From: Sedimenticola sp.
GTDB lineage: Bacteria > Pseudomonadota > Gammaproteobacteria > Chromatiales > Chromatiaceae
Assembly (NCBI GenBank): GCA_026196475.1
Contig: JAPHTA010000070.1
Location: 1 to 42,288, forward strand
Reading direction: 5' to 3'
Length of the DNA stretch: 42,288 bases
Shown: positions 17,509 to 27,246 of the stretch, piece after piece
Layout: each line of letters opens with the position of its first letter
How positions within the stretch are numbered: position 1 is the stretch's first letter
Notes under the pieces: generated by a model
What the model saw: only the letters and a program-made list of their open reading frames with translations
Database searches by the model: none
Told to the model about the DNA's origin: nothing
Position numbers and translations under genes: made by a program

Positions 17509-18821
17509 GGATCTGGCGAAGGGGCTCTGTGGCTGGAAGTGGACAACCGTTCTGGCGTGATCGCCGGGTCATTTCGTGGGCCCTTTACGACTGGGCCAAC
17601 TCGGCCTTTGCGACTACCGTGATGGCGGGTTTCTTCCCGCTTTTTTTTAAACAGTACTGGTCAGCCGGAGTGCCGGTCAGCGACAGTACCCTGATGCTCG
17701 GCAGTGCCAACGCGCTGGCCAGCCTGGTGGTGGTGGTACTGGCCCCCCTGTTGGGCGCAATAGCGGACCAGGGGAGTGCCCGCAAGCGCTTTCTGCTCTA
17801 TTTCGCCATGATGGGCATCGTAATGACTGGCGGGCTCTACCTGGTCGCCGCCGGTGCATGGTTGATGGCCCTGGCCCTCTATGTCATGGCCGTGATCGGC
17901 TTCTCCGGGAGCAATATCTTCTATGATGCCCTGCTCCCCGAAGTGGCGTCGGAGTCGCGCCTGGACCGGGTATCGTCTTTCGGTTACGCCCTCGGCTACC
18001 TGGGGGGAGGCGTGCTGTTCGCGTTCAACGTGTTGATGACCCTGAAACCGGAACTTTTCGGCCTGGCGGATACCTCTGCGGCGGTCCGGGTCTCCTTTCT
18101 GCTGGTGGCGGCCTGGTGGGCGCTGTTCAGTCTGCCGCTGCTGCTGTTCGTACCGGAACCGGCGCGGGCGCCCCGAGCCGGACTCGGCGGCAATTTCATC
18201 AACGGCTGGCGGCAGTTGCGGGAAACAATCTCCCGGCTGCGGCTGCTGCGCCAGGCAATGCTGTTTCTTCTCGCCTACTGGCTCTATATCGACGGTGTCG
18301 ACACCATCGTGCGCATGGCGGTGGACTACGGGTTGTCATTGGGATTCGATGCCAACGGGTTGATCGTGGCCCTGCTGATTACCCAGTTTGTCGGTTTCCC
18401 GGCCGCCATCCTGTTTGGCCACCTGGGGGAGCGATACGGTACGCGGCAGGGTATCTTTCTGGCCATCGGTGTCTACCTGGTGATTATACTCTGGGCCTAC
18501 CAGATGAGCCGGGAGTGGGAGTTCTACCTGCTGGCGGTGGCGATCGGACTGGTGCAGGGCGGCATCCAGGCGCTGAGTCGCTCCTTTTACGTGCGGCTGA
18601 TACCACGGGACAAGCCGGCGGAGTTTTTCGGCTTCTACAATATGCTTGGAAAGTTTGCCGCGGTGCTGGGACCGCTGTTAATGGGAGCGGTGAGTGTCAC
18701 CACCGGCAGCCCCAGGCTCTCCATGCTCTCGGTGGCGCTGCTGTTCGTGGCCGGCGCGCTCCTGCTGAGGCAAGTGGATGAGGAGGCCGGAAGGCGCCAG
18801 GCGCAGCTTCTGGAAGGCTAA
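17505..18821 (+). CDS. MFS transporter, UMF1/Atg22-like family
   Basis: RVISWALYDWANSAFATTVMAGFFPLFFKQYW; SNIFYDALLPEVASESRLDRVSSFGYALGYLGGGVLFAFNV; overlaps the kinase stop by 4 bp. Confidence 0.92.
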   Translation: MRIWRRGSVAGSGQPFWRDRRVISWALYDWANSAFATTVMAGFFPLFFKQYWSAGVPVSDSTLMLGSANALASLVVVVLAPLLGAIADQGSARKRFLLYFAMMGIVMTGGLYLVAAGAWLMALALYVMAVIGFSGSNIFYDALLPEVASESRLDRVSSFGYALGYLGGGVLFAFNVLMTLKPELFGLADTSAAVRVSFLLVAAWWALFSLPLLLFVPEPARAPRAGLGGNFINGWRQLRETISRLRLLRQAMLFLLAYWLYIDGVDTIVRMAVDYGLSLGFDANGLIVALLITQFVGFPAAILFGHLGERYGTRQGIFLAIGVYLVIILWAYQMSREWEFYLLAVAIGLVQGGIQALSRSFYVRLIPRDKPAEFFGFYNMLGKFAAVLGPLLMGAVSVTTGSPRLSMLSVALLFVAGALLLRQVDEEAGRRQAQLLEG

Positions 18822-19511
18822 TTGATATACATTGTCATACTGATTCTGCTGCTGTTTCTGTTGATCCTGGGGCCCCAGTGGTGGGTGCGCTCGGTACTCC
18901 GACGCTATAGCCGTGAAGAGCCGGGATTCCCCGGCAACGGGGGTGAGCTTGCCCGGCATCTGCTGAATCGCCTGTCACTGCAGCAGGTTCAGGTGGAGCC
19001 AGCAGCGGAAGGACAGGGGGATCACTACGATCCGGAAGCTGCTGCGGTACGCCTCTCACCCGCCAATCTGCAAGGACGTTCACTCGCCGCGGTGGTTACC
19101 GCGGCGCACGAGGTGGGGCATGCGATCCAGCACGCCAGCGGTTATCCCCCCTTTCGCTGGCGCATGAGATTGGTCGGGATGGCACGGGTGGCGGAGCGCT
19201 TCGGCTCCTTTCTGCTGTTCGCGGTACCGGTGCTGACCCTGGTAACCCGTGCTCCCAGTGCCGGTGCGGTCATGTTCATTGCGGCTGCCGCCACCCTGGG
19301 CGTGGGGCTTCTGGTCCAGCTGATGACCCTGCCGGTGGAGTGGGACGCCAGCTTTGGTCGCGCCATGCCGTTGCTGGAGAGCGGCTACCTGGAGCCCTCC
19401 CAGCTGCCTGCTGCACGTACCATTCTTCGCGCCTGCGCCCTCACCTACGTGGCCGCCTCGCTTGCCGGGTTGCTCAATTTCTGGCGCTGGATGCGCTTTC
19501 TACGCCGTTGA
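18822..19511 (+). CDS. Membrane zinc metallopeptidase (YugP-like)
   Basis: HEVGHAIQHASGYPPFRWRMRLV; TM segments; TTG start directly after the upstream stop. Confidence 0.88.
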   Translation: MIYIVILILLLFLLILGPQWWVRSVLRRYSREEPGFPGNGGELARHLLNRLSLQQVQVEPAAEGQGDHYDPEAAAVRLSPANLQGRSLAAVVTAAHEVGHAIQHASGYPPFRWRMRLVGMARVAERFGSFLLFAVPVLTLVTRAPSAGAVMFIAAAATLGVGLLVQLMTLPVEWDASFGRAMPLLESGYLEPSQLPAARTILRACALTYVAASLAGLLNFWRWMRFLRR

Positions 19512-19628
19512 CGGGACTGCCATTTTTTTGCCTGACGCCGCGATCCGGCGCCGTCAAATATTCGTCGTACTATTGGCGTGTCTAAATAAATATATGAAAT
19601 ATATAGCAATAAAAAATTATTAGTCGAG

Positions 19629-19644
19629 TGGTATGCGTATTGCA
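19629..19644 (+). promoter_or_regulatory. Sigma54 (RpoN)-type promoter upstream of fliL
   Basis: TGGTATG-CGTA-TTGCA versus consensus TGGCACG-N4-TTGCW (GG-N10-GC spacing exact), 35 bp before the fliL start. Confidence 0.75.
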
Positions 19645-19678
19645 TGCAAGGGTTTCAATCATCTCTGAGGAGTTACTG

Positions 19679-20185
19679 ATGGCAGAGCAACAAGATGAAG
19701 ACCTGGATCTGGGCGAGGAGAACAGTGCCGGGTCGAAAAAGAAACTGATAATCCTGATCGGCGGGGTCGTGCTCCTGCTTGCCATCGGGCTCGGAGTCGG
19801 TCTGATGTTCCTCGGAGGTGACGAGGAGGCCGCAGAAGAGGAGGAGGCGTTGACCGAAGCGCCACTGCCGGCTATTTACCACCCGCTGGACCCTGTGTTC
19901 GTCGTCAATCTGCCGCCCGGCGGCAAGGCCAGGATGCTGCAGGTGGGAGTCCAGGTCATGGCCCGGGACCCGGCACTGATCGATTTCATCAAGCACAATG
20001 ATCCGATGCTGCGCCACAACCTGCTGTCGCTGTTCGGCAGCAAGAAGGATTCGTTGTTGCGGGATCGAAAGGGCAAGGAGAAGCTGCAGAAGGAGGTGTT
20101 CGATACCATCAACACCATCCTTGAGGAGCAGAGTGGCCCGGGTCAGATCGAAGCCGTTTTCTTTACTTCTTTCGTGATGCAATAA
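19679..20185 (+). CDS. fliL: Flagellar basal body-associated protein FliL
   Basis: MAEQQDEDLDLGEEN..KKKLIILIGGVVLLLAIGLGVGLMFL; PLDPVFVVNLPPGGKARMLQVGVQVMARDP; next to fliM. Start at the ATG at 19679. Confidence 0.93.
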   Translation: MAEQQDEDLDLGEENSAGSKKKLIILIGGVVLLLAIGLGVGLMFLGGDEEAAEEEEALTEAPLPAIYHPLDPVFVVNLPPGGKARMLQVGVQVMARDPALIDFIKHNDPMLRHNLLSLFGSKKDSLLRDRKGKEKLQKEVFDTINTILEEQSGPGQIEAVFFTSFVMQ

Positions 20186-20189
20186 GACC

Positions 20190-21200
20190 ATGTCTGCAAG
20201 TGATCTGCTTTCACAAGACGAAATCGATGCGCTGCTGCATGGCGTTGATGATGGTGACATCGAGACTGAGGGTGACGACCTGGCGGATGGCGAGGCGAGA
20301 TCCTATGACTTCGCCAGCCAGGACCGGATTGTCCGCGGTCGTCTGCCGACCCTGGAGATGGTGAACGAGCGTTTCGCGCGCTACTTCCGCACCAGTCTGT
20401 TCAACATGCTGCGCCGCTCCGCAGACCTGTCGGTATCCGGTGTGCAGATGCTCAAGTTCTCGGAGTTCGTGCACAGCCTGTTTGTGCCGACCAGCCTCAA
20501 CCTGGTCAAGGTGGCTCCGCTCAAGGGCAAGGGGCTGTTCGTACTCGATCCCAAGCTGGTGTTCAGCGTGGTGGACAACTTCTTCGGTGGTACCGGCCGT
20601 TTTCACACCAAGATCGAGGGACGCGATTTTACCCCAACCGAGCTGCGGGTGGTTCAGATGCTGCTGGGACGCGCCTTCTCCGACATGCACGAGGCCTGGA
20701 AGCCGGTTCTGCCGCTGCAGTTCGAGTGCGTCGGCTCGGAGGTAAATCCCCAGTTCGCCAACATCGTGAGTCCGTCCGAGGTAGTGGTGGTCACCTCGTT
20801 TCATATCGACCTGGAGGCGGGAGGGGGCGATCTGCATATCTGCCTGCCCTACTCGATGATCGAGCCGATCCGCGACCTGCTTGATGCCGGTGTACAGTCG
20901 GACCGGGGCGACAAGGATGAGCGCTGGGTCAACGCGTTGAAGGAGGAGATCATGGGCGTGTCGGTGGAGCTCTCCACCGTCTTCTGTGAGACCACGATCA
21001 GCATGAAAGAGCTGTCCGAGCTCAAGAAGGGCGACGTGATCCCGGTCGATATCCCCCAGGTGGTGGAAGTGTGTGCCGCCGATTTTCCGGTGTTCTCCGG
21101 CAGGGTTGGTGTTTCCGATGGCAACTACGCCATCAAGATCGAGAAATGGGTGGATCCACCCAAACACATTGGGCTGCAGGATCTGCTAAACGGCTCCTGA
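20190..21200 (+). CDS. fliM: Flagellar motor switch protein FliM
   Basis: SASDLLSQDEIDALLHGVDDGD; SYDFASQDRIVRGRLPTLEMVNERFARYFRTSLF. Confidence 0.98.
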   Translation: MSASDLLSQDEIDALLHGVDDGDIETEGDDLADGEARSYDFASQDRIVRGRLPTLEMVNERFARYFRTSLFNMLRRSADLSVSGVQMLKFSEFVHSLFVPTSLNLVKVAPLKGKGLFVLDPKLVFSVVDNFFGGTGRFHTKIEGRDFTPTELRVVQMLLGRAFSDMHEAWKPVLPLQFECVGSEVNPQFANIVSPSEVVVVTSFHIDLEAGGGDLHICLPYSMIEPIRDLLDAGVQSDRGDKDERWVNALKEEIMGVSVELSTVFCETTISMKELSELKKGDVIPVDIPQVVEVCAADFPVFSGRVGVSDGNYAIKIEKWVDPPKHIGLQDLLNGS

Positions 21201-21234
21201 TTGATACAACCGAGTTTTCAGCTAGGACAAGACC

Positions 21235-21657
21235 ATGAGTGATACCGAAAAAGATCCGAATGAAGCGCTGGCCGATGAGTGGGCAGCGGCACTGGACGAG
21301 CAGGAAGAGCAGGAAGAGCAGGTGATTCCCGCCGGTGCCGAGTCGGCTCCGTTCCAGGAGTTGACGGCGGAGGCCGGACGGGGTGACACGGGGGACGTGC
21401 ATCTGGACGCCATACTGGATGTGCCGGTAACCATCTCTATGGAGATCGGGCGCACCCAGATCACCATACGCAACCTGCTGCAGCTGAACCAGGGCTCGGT
21501 TGTGGAGCTGGACCGGCTGGCGGGTGAGCCGATGGATGTGCTGGTCAACGGTACGCTGATCGCAAAAGGTGAGGTGGTGGTGGTGAACGAGAAGTTCGGT
21601 ATCCGCCTGACCGATATCATCAGCCCGTCGGACCGGGTCAAGAGACTGGGAAAATGA
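21235..21657 (+). CDS. fliN: Flagellar motor switch protein FliN
   Basis: LDAILDVPVTISMEIGRTQITIRNLLQLNQGSVVELDRLAGEPMDVLVNGTLIAKGEVVVVNEKFGIRLTDIISP. Confidence 0.98.
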   Translation: MSDTEKDPNEALADEWAAALDEQEEQEEQVIPAGAESAPFQELTAEAGRGDTGDVHLDAILDVPVTISMEIGRTQITIRNLLQLNQGSVVELDRLAGEPMDVLVNGTLIAKGEVVVVNEKFGIRLTDIISPSDRVKRLGK

Positions 21658-22070
21658 GACGGCTCCTGCTGTTCATTCCGCTGCAACTGCCGGTCTTTTC
21701 CGCCCTGGCGCAGGAGGAGAAGGCGCCGGTGGGCCCCCTCTCTGCCTCCCCGCTGGGTAGCGGTGCGGTACTGGAGACGGCAGGTGGCCTGCTGTTGATC
21801 CTGCTGCTGATCCTGGGCCTTGGCTGGCTGCTACGCCGTTTTGGTCGTCTGCCCGGAGCGGGCAAAGGGGGGGTCAGCGTGATTGGCGGGGTCTCGCTGG
21901 GCCCGCGTGAACGGGCGGTACTGATCGAGGTTGGCGCCACCCGGTTGCTGGTGGGCGTGGCGCCGGGACGGGTGCAGACGCTGCATGTACTGGAGGATGA
22001 CGGTGAGACGTCGGCCGGTGAGCGCTTTGCCGGTCAGCTCGAATCGGAAATGCGGGAGGGTCGGCAGTGA
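21654..22070 (+). CDS. fliO: Flagellar biosynthesis protein FliO
   Basis: TM segment plus FliO-like [34 protein letters not shown]; position between fliN and fliP. Confidence 0.93.
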   Translation: MRRLLLFIPLQLPVFSALAQEEKAPVGPLSASPLGSGAVLETAGGLLLILLLILGLGWLLRRFGRLPGAGKGGVSVIGGVSLGPRERAVLIEVGATRLLVGVAPGRVQTLHVLEDDGETSAGERFAGQLESEMREGRQ

Positions 22071-22816
22071 GCCATCGATCCGGATCCCTGCTGCTTCTGC
22101 TGCTGGTGATGTTCGCACCCTTGAGTGCCAGCGCCGCACCCGGTCTGGCGGCGATCACCAGCACTCCGAACGCGGAGGGTGGCGAGACCTACAGCCTGAG
22201 TATCCAGGTCCTGTTCCTGATGACCGCCCTGACCCTGCTGCCCGGGGCGCTGTTGATGATGACCTCGTTTGCAAGAATTGTCATCGTGCTGGCGATCCTG
22301 CGCCAGGCGCTGGGTACCCAGAACACCCCCTCCAACCAGATCATGGTCGGCCTGGCACTGTTCCTGACCATTTTCATCATGATGCCGGTGTTCCAGCAGG
22401 TCTACGATCAGGGCCTGGTGCCCTTCATGGAGGAGCAGGCCACGGCCACCGAGGCGCTGCAGCGGGCCTCTCTACCGGTACGGGACTTCATGATGGGTCA
22501 GACCCGGGAGAGCGACCTGCAGCTGTTCGCCCGGATCGGGAATTTCGGCGACTTCGAGAACGCCGACGATGTCCCCTTTTCGGTACTGCTGCCGGCCTTC
22601 GCCACCTCGGAACTGAAGACCGGATTCCAGATCGGATTCCTGATTTTCATACCGTTCCTCATTATCGACCTGGTGGTGGCCAGTGTCCTGATGTCGATGG
22701 GCATGATGATGCTCTCACCACTGATCATCTCGCTGCCATTCAAGATCATGCTGTTTGTCCTGATTGACGGCTGGGCGCTGCTGTTCGGCACCCTGGCATC
22801 CAGCTTCCAGGTTTAG
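22067..22816 (+). CDS. fliP: Flagellar type III export protein FliP
   Basis: [49 protein letters not shown]. Confidence 0.98.
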   Translation: MSHRSGSLLLLLLVMFAPLSASAAPGLAAITSTPNAEGGETYSLSIQVLFLMTALTLLPGALLMMTSFARIVIVLAILRQALGTQNTPSNQIMVGLALFLTIFIMMPVFQQVYDQGLVPFMEEQATATEALQRASLPVRDFMMGQTRESDLQLFARIGNFGDFENADDVPFSVLLPAFATSELKTGFQIGFLIFIPFLIIDLVVASVLMSMGMMMLSPLIISLPFKIMLFVLIDGWALLFGTLASSFQV

Positions 22817-22827
22817 GGGGTAGCTCC

Positions 22828-23097
22828 ATGACGCCGGACAGCGTACTCGATATCGGCCAGCGAGCCCTGGAGGTGACCGTGGCACTGGGGACGGTGCTGC
22901 TGATACCGGCACTGGTTGTGGGTCTGGTGGTGGCGATGTTCCAGGCCGCCACCCAGATCAATGAAATGACCCTCAGCTTCATTCCAAAGCTGATCATCGT
23001 TGTGGTGGTGCTGATGATGACCGGACCCTGGATGTTGCAGGTGATCATGAACTTTACCCTCAACCTGTACGAGAGCATACCCGAGCTGATCGGCTGA
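22828..23097 (+). CDS. fliQ: Flagellar export protein FliQ
   Basis: 89 aa, VGLVVAMFQAATQINEMTLSFIPKLI. Confidence 0.97.
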   Translation: MTPDSVLDIGQRALEVTVALGTVLLIPALVVGLVVAMFQAATQINEMTLSFIPKLIIVVVVLMMTGPWMLQVIMNFTLNLYESIPELIG

Positions 23098-23111
23098 CGG
23101 GAATCATCGCT

Positions 23112-23891
23112 ATGCTGTTTACCGAAGCACAACTGAGCGCCTGGCTGGCCGCCTTCATCTGGCCCTTCGTGCGCATTGGTGCCCTGGTCATGGCGGCCCC
23201 CGTGCTCAGCTCCCGGCAGACCCCCGTCCTGTTCCGCATCAGCTTCGTCCTGGTTCTCACCTGGGTACTGGTACCGGTCCTGCCGCCGCCACCGGTGGTG
23301 GAAGCCTTCAGCCACCAGGCACTGGTGATCCTGCTGCAGCAGATCCTGATCGGGGTAGTGATGGGATTCATCCTGCAGATGGTGTTTGCCGCCCTGATCT
23401 TCGGCGGCCAGGTGATCGCCTACAGCATGGGACTGGGTTTTGCCTCCATGATGGATCCGCAGAACGGTGTCCAGGTGCCGGTGGTGTCCCAGTTCTACCT
23501 GATCCTTGCGACCCTGCTGTTTCTGGTGCTGAACGGCCACCTGGTACTGATCGAGATCCTGGCACAGAGTTTTTCCACCTTCCCCGTGGCCCTGGACGGA
23601 ATCAGCCAGAATGGACTGGAGGCGGTGATCGGCTGGGCCAGCCGCATGTTTTCTGCCGGCCTGTTGATGGCACTCCCGGTGATGGCTGCGCTGCTGCTGG
23701 TCAACCTGGGCATGGGCATGATCGGGCGCGCCGCGCCCCAACTGAATATCTTCGCGGTCGGTTTTCCGATGACCATCCTGGTCGGCTTCATTCTGATCTG
23801 GATCACCCTGCCCGATGTCATGGCCAACTTCAGTGAACTGCTGCGGGAGGGTCTGGCGCTGATGCAGCAGATCCTGCAGATCGGGGGGTGA
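23112..23891 (+). CDS. fliR: Flagellar export protein FliR
   Basis: MVFAALIFGGQVIAYSMGLGFASMMDPQNGVQVPVVSQFY. Confidence 0.97.
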   Translation: MLFTEAQLSAWLAAFIWPFVRIGALVMAAPVLSSRQTPVLFRISFVLVLTWVLVPVLPPPPVVEAFSHQALVILLQQILIGVVMGFILQMVFAALIFGGQVIAYSMGLGFASMMDPQNGVQVPVVSQFYLILATLLFLVLNGHLVLIEILAQSFSTFPVALDGISQNGLEAVIGWASRMFSAGLLMALPVMAALLLVNLGMGMIGRAAPQLNIFAVGFPMTILVGFILIWITLPDVMANFSELLREGLALMQQILQIGG

Positions 23892-23894
23892 GGC

Positions 23895-25031
23895 ATGGCT
23901 GAGAACGAAGATGGCCAGGAGAAGACAGAGGAGCCGACACCGAAACGACTCCAGGACGCCAAGAAAAAGGGTCAGATCGCCCGCTCCAGGGAACTCAATA
24001 CCCTGGCGGTGACCCTGCTCGGCGGTATCGCACTGGTGGCCATGAGCGGCAGCATGGGTCGGGACCTCTCCGGCATCATGAGCGACAATTTTGTAATCCC
24101 CAGAGGCGAGATATTTGATCCGATGGCGATGATACGACGCCTCGTGGGGAGCATGCAGGACGCATTGCTGATGCTGGCGCCTTTTTTTGCGATCGTGGTC
24201 GCCGTTGCGGTCCTCAGCTCGGTGGCGCTTGGTGGAGTCGCCTTCAGTGGCGAGGCGCTGACCCCCAAGCTGAGCAAGCTGAATCCCCTCAAGGGACTCA
24301 AGAAACTGTTCTCGCTAAAGGGGTTGATCGAGCTGGCCAAGGCGCTGGCCAAGTTCGTCCTGATTGGCGGTGCCACGGCCCTGCTGCTGTGGCTGGCCAT
24401 GGACTCTTTTATCAGTCTCAGCGGAATGGCGCTGGAGCCGGCGATCCTGGAATTGGCCAACCTGATCGGCTGGGGCTTTGTTCTGATATCGACCACCCTG
24501 ATCCTGGTTGCGGCGGTTGACGTGCCGTTCCAGCTCTGGGATCACAAGCGGCAGCTGAAGATGACCCGACAGGAGGTCAGGGAGGAGATGAAGGATACCG
24601 AGGGGCGTCCGGAGGTCCGTGGGCGGATCCGTCAGCTGCAGCGTGAGATGGCCAGCCGGCGGATGATGGAGGAGGTGCCCAAGGCCGATGTGATCGTCAC
24701 CAACCCGACCCACTACGCGGTGGCTCTGAAATACAACCAGAACCGGATGGCGGCACCGATGGTAGTGGCCAAGGGTACCGAACTGGTGGCCGCCAATATC
24801 CGCCGGGTAGCCAAGGAGCACGAAGTTCCGGTACTGGAGTCACCGGCCCTGGCCAGGGCGATCTATTTCCATACCGAGCTGGGCGAGCCAATACCGGCCG
24901 GCCTCTACCTGGCGGTGGCCAAGGTGCTGGCCTATGTATTCCAGCTCAGGGCCCACCTGCCGGGGCAGGGCAAGCCGCCGCAGCCACCGGGCGAGCTTGA
25001 GATACCGGATGAACTGCGAGTGCCTGAATAG
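23895..25031 (+). CDS. flhB: Flagellar export protein FlhB
   Basis: EKTEEPTPKRLQDAKKKGQIARSREL; autocleavage site VTNPTHYAVALKY. Confidence 0.98.
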   Translation: MAENEDGQEKTEEPTPKRLQDAKKKGQIARSRELNTLAVTLLGGIALVAMSGSMGRDLSGIMSDNFVIPRGEIFDPMAMIRRLVGSMQDALLMLAPFFAIVVAVAVLSSVALGGVAFSGEALTPKLSKLNPLKGLKKLFSLKGLIELAKALAKFVLIGGATALLLWLAMDSFISLSGMALEPAILELANLIGWGFVLISTTLILVAAVDVPFQLWDHKRQLKMTRQEVREEMKDTEGRPEVRGRIRQLQREMASRRMMEEVPKADVIVTNPTHYAVALKYNQNRMAAPMVVAKGTELVAANIRRVAKEHEVPVLESPALARAIYFHTELGEPIPAGLYLAVAKVLAYVFQLRAHLPGQGKPPQPPGELEIPDELRVPE

Positions 25032-25051
25032 GCGCTTCTGGAGAGTGACCG

Positions 25052-27157
25052 ATGGATGCAACCGCAATCCTTAACACTGTAAAGAACACTGGCATGCGGG
25101 GCCTGGGGGCCCCCCTGATGCTGGTGATGCTGTTGGTGATGGTGGTTATACCCCTGCCGCCGCTGGCGCTGGATATCTTCTTCACCTTCAATATCGCGCT
25201 GTCACTGATCGTGGTCATGGTGGTGGTCTACACCCTGCGACCACTGGAGTTCAGCGTGTTCCCCAGCCTGCTGCTGGTGGCGACCCTGTTGCGCCTGGCG
25301 CTGAATGTAGCCTCCACCCGGGTGGTGTTGCTGGAAGGGCACCAGGGTGGGGATGCCGCGGGCAAGGTGATCGAGGCGTTCGGAGCCTTCGTGATCGGCG
25401 GCAACTATGCCGTCGGCCTGGTGGTATTCGCGATCCTGGTGATCATCAACTTCGTGGTGGTAACCAAGGGCGCGGGCCGGGTCTCAGAGGTGAGTGCCCG
25501 GTTCACCCTGGACGCCATGCCGGGCAAGCAGATGGCCATTGATGCCGATCTGAATGCCGGCCTGATCGACCAGGACGAGGCCAGAACCCGGCGCGACGAG
25601 GTGGCCCGGGAGGCTGATTTCTACGGTGCCATGGACGGTGCCAGCAAGTTCGTGCGTGGTGACGCGGTAGCCGGCATCCTGATCCTGTTCATCAATATCC
25701 TGGGCGGGCTCTCTATTGGTATGCTGCAGCATGACCTGGACCTCTCCACCGCACTCCGATTCTACGCCCTGCTGACCATCGGTGACGGCCTGGTGGCGCA
25801 GATCCCGTCCCTGCTGCTCTCCACCTCGGCGGCAATCATCGTCACCCGGGTGGCCTCCTCGCAGCAGGACATGGGTGGGCAGATCATCAGCCAGCTGTTT
25901 ACCAACCCCAAGGCGCTGACCATCACCGCTGCCGTGCTAACCCTGATGGGTATTATTCCGGGAATGCCCAACTTCGCCTTCCTGACTCTGGCCGCCCTGG
26001 CCGGTGCGGGTGCCTGGTGGATCATGCAGAAGCAGCAGCGAGAGCAGCAGGTGGAGCTTGCCGAACCAGCGGCACCGGAGCCGGCACCGGCTCCGGAACA
26101 GAAGGAGCTGACCTGGGATGATGTACAGCCGGTCGATATCATCGGCCTGGAGGTGGGGTATCGGCTGATCCCGCTGGTGGACAAGAACCAGGGGGGGCAA
26201 CTGATGAACCGGATCAAGGGGGTGCGCAAGAAGCTCTCCCAGGAGCTCGGCTTCCTGATCCAGCCGGTGCATATCCGTGACAACCTGGATATCAATCCGG
26301 GTGCCTACCGCATCTCGCTCAACGGGGTGACCATCGGCGAGGCGGAGATTCATCCCGATCGGGAGCTGGCGATCAATCCGGGGCGGGTGTTTGGTACCCT
26401 GCAGGGGATCGAGACCACCGATCCGGCATTTGGCCTGGAGGCGGTCTGGATCGAGTCCTCGCAGCGAGACCAGGCACAGACGCTGGGCTACACGGTAGTG
26501 GATGCCAGCACCGTGGTGGCCACCCATCTGAGCGAGATTCTGCAGTCCCACGCCCACGAGTTGATCGGCCATGAGGAGGTGCAGCAGATGATGGAGATGC
26601 TGGGCCGGGGTGCGCCCAAGCTGGTGGAGGACCTGGTGCCATCGGTGCTCACCCTGGGGCAGCTGCTGAAAATCCTGCAGAACCTGCTGGCGGAGGGTGT
26701 GCCGGTTCGGGATATCCGCACGATTGCCGAAACATTGGCGGAGCACGGTACCCAGAGTCAAGACCTCGGCGCATTGACCGCAGCCACCCGGGTCGCCCTC
26801 TCCCGTTCGATAGTGCAGCAACTTGTTGGTCCTGCTGAAGAAATTCCTGTTGTCGTGCTGGATCCCGGATTGGAACAGATATTGCAGCAAAGCATTCAGC
26901 CGGGAAGTGACGGCAGTGTCGGTTTCGAGCCAGGACTGGCCGAGCAGCTGCAGAAGGCGCTGGCGGAGACCGCCAGCCAGCAGGAGACGGCCGGGCAGGA
27001 GAGCATTCTCCTGGTTGCAGCCTCCATCCGAATGTGGATGGCCCGCTTCGTCAAGCACAGCGTCCCGGGAATGAGTGTGCTCTCGTACAACGAGATTCCG
27101 GACAACCGCAAAATCAAGGTGGTTGCAACGGTCGGCAGGCCAAGTGTGGAAGCATGA
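25052..27157 (+). CDS. flhA: Flagellar export protein FlhA
   Basis: PLPPLALDIFFTFNIALSLIVVMVVVYTLRPLEFSVFPSLLLVATLLRLALNVASTR. Confidence 0.98.
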   Translation: MDATAILNTVKNTGMRGLGAPLMLVMLLVMVVIPLPPLALDIFFTFNIALSLIVVMVVVYTLRPLEFSVFPSLLLVATLLRLALNVASTRVVLLEGHQGGDAAGKVIEAFGAFVIGGNYAVGLVVFAILVIINFVVVTKGAGRVSEVSARFTLDAMPGKQMAIDADLNAGLIDQDEARTRRDEVAREADFYGAMDGASKFVRGDAVAGILILFINILGGLSIGMLQHDLDLSTALRFYALLTIGDGLVAQIPSLLLSTSAAIIVTRVASSQQDMGGQIISQLFTNPKALTITAAVLTLMGIIPGMPNFAFLTLAALAGAGAWWIMQKQQREQQVELAEPAAPEPAPAPEQKELTWDDVQPVDIIGLEVGYRLIPLVDKNQGGQLMNRIKGVRKKLSQELGFLIQPVHIRDNLDINPGAYRISLNGVTIGEAEIHPDRELAINPGRVFGTLQGIETTDPAFGLEAVWIESSQRDQAQTLGYTVVDASTVVATHLSEILQSHAHELIGHEEVQQMMEMLGRGAPKLVEDLVPSVLTLGQLLKILQNLLAEGVPVRDIRTIAETLAEHGTQSQDLGALTAATRVALSRSIVQQLVGPAEEIPVVVLDPGLEQILQQSIQPGSDGSVGFEPGLAEQLQKALAETASQQETAGQESILLVAASIRMWMARFVKHSVPGMSVLSYNEIPDNRKIKVVATVGRPSVEA

Positions 27158-27246
27158 GGCCGCCGGTGAACGAACAATAGATCATGCGTGTGTAGCCGGT
27201 TCGGGACATCCGGAATGATAAAAACGGCAGTCGGGAAAGCAAGGTT

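Noticed and set aside
19529-19557. Hairpin near TTTTTTT after the zinc peptidase as a terminator
   Set aside because: The T-run precedes the GC-rich inverted repeat on the plus strand, and the reverse orientation gives an A-run, so it does not fit an intrinsic terminator.
20211-21167. 318-aa minus-strand ORF opposite fliM
   Set aside because: Shadow of the conserved FliM frame.
22746-23741. 331-aa minus-strand ORF opposite fliP/Q/R
   Set aside because: Low-complexity His/Gln-rich shadow of three conserved export genes.
25937-27058. 373-aa minus-strand ORF opposite flhA
   Set aside because: Shadow of the conserved FlhA frame.
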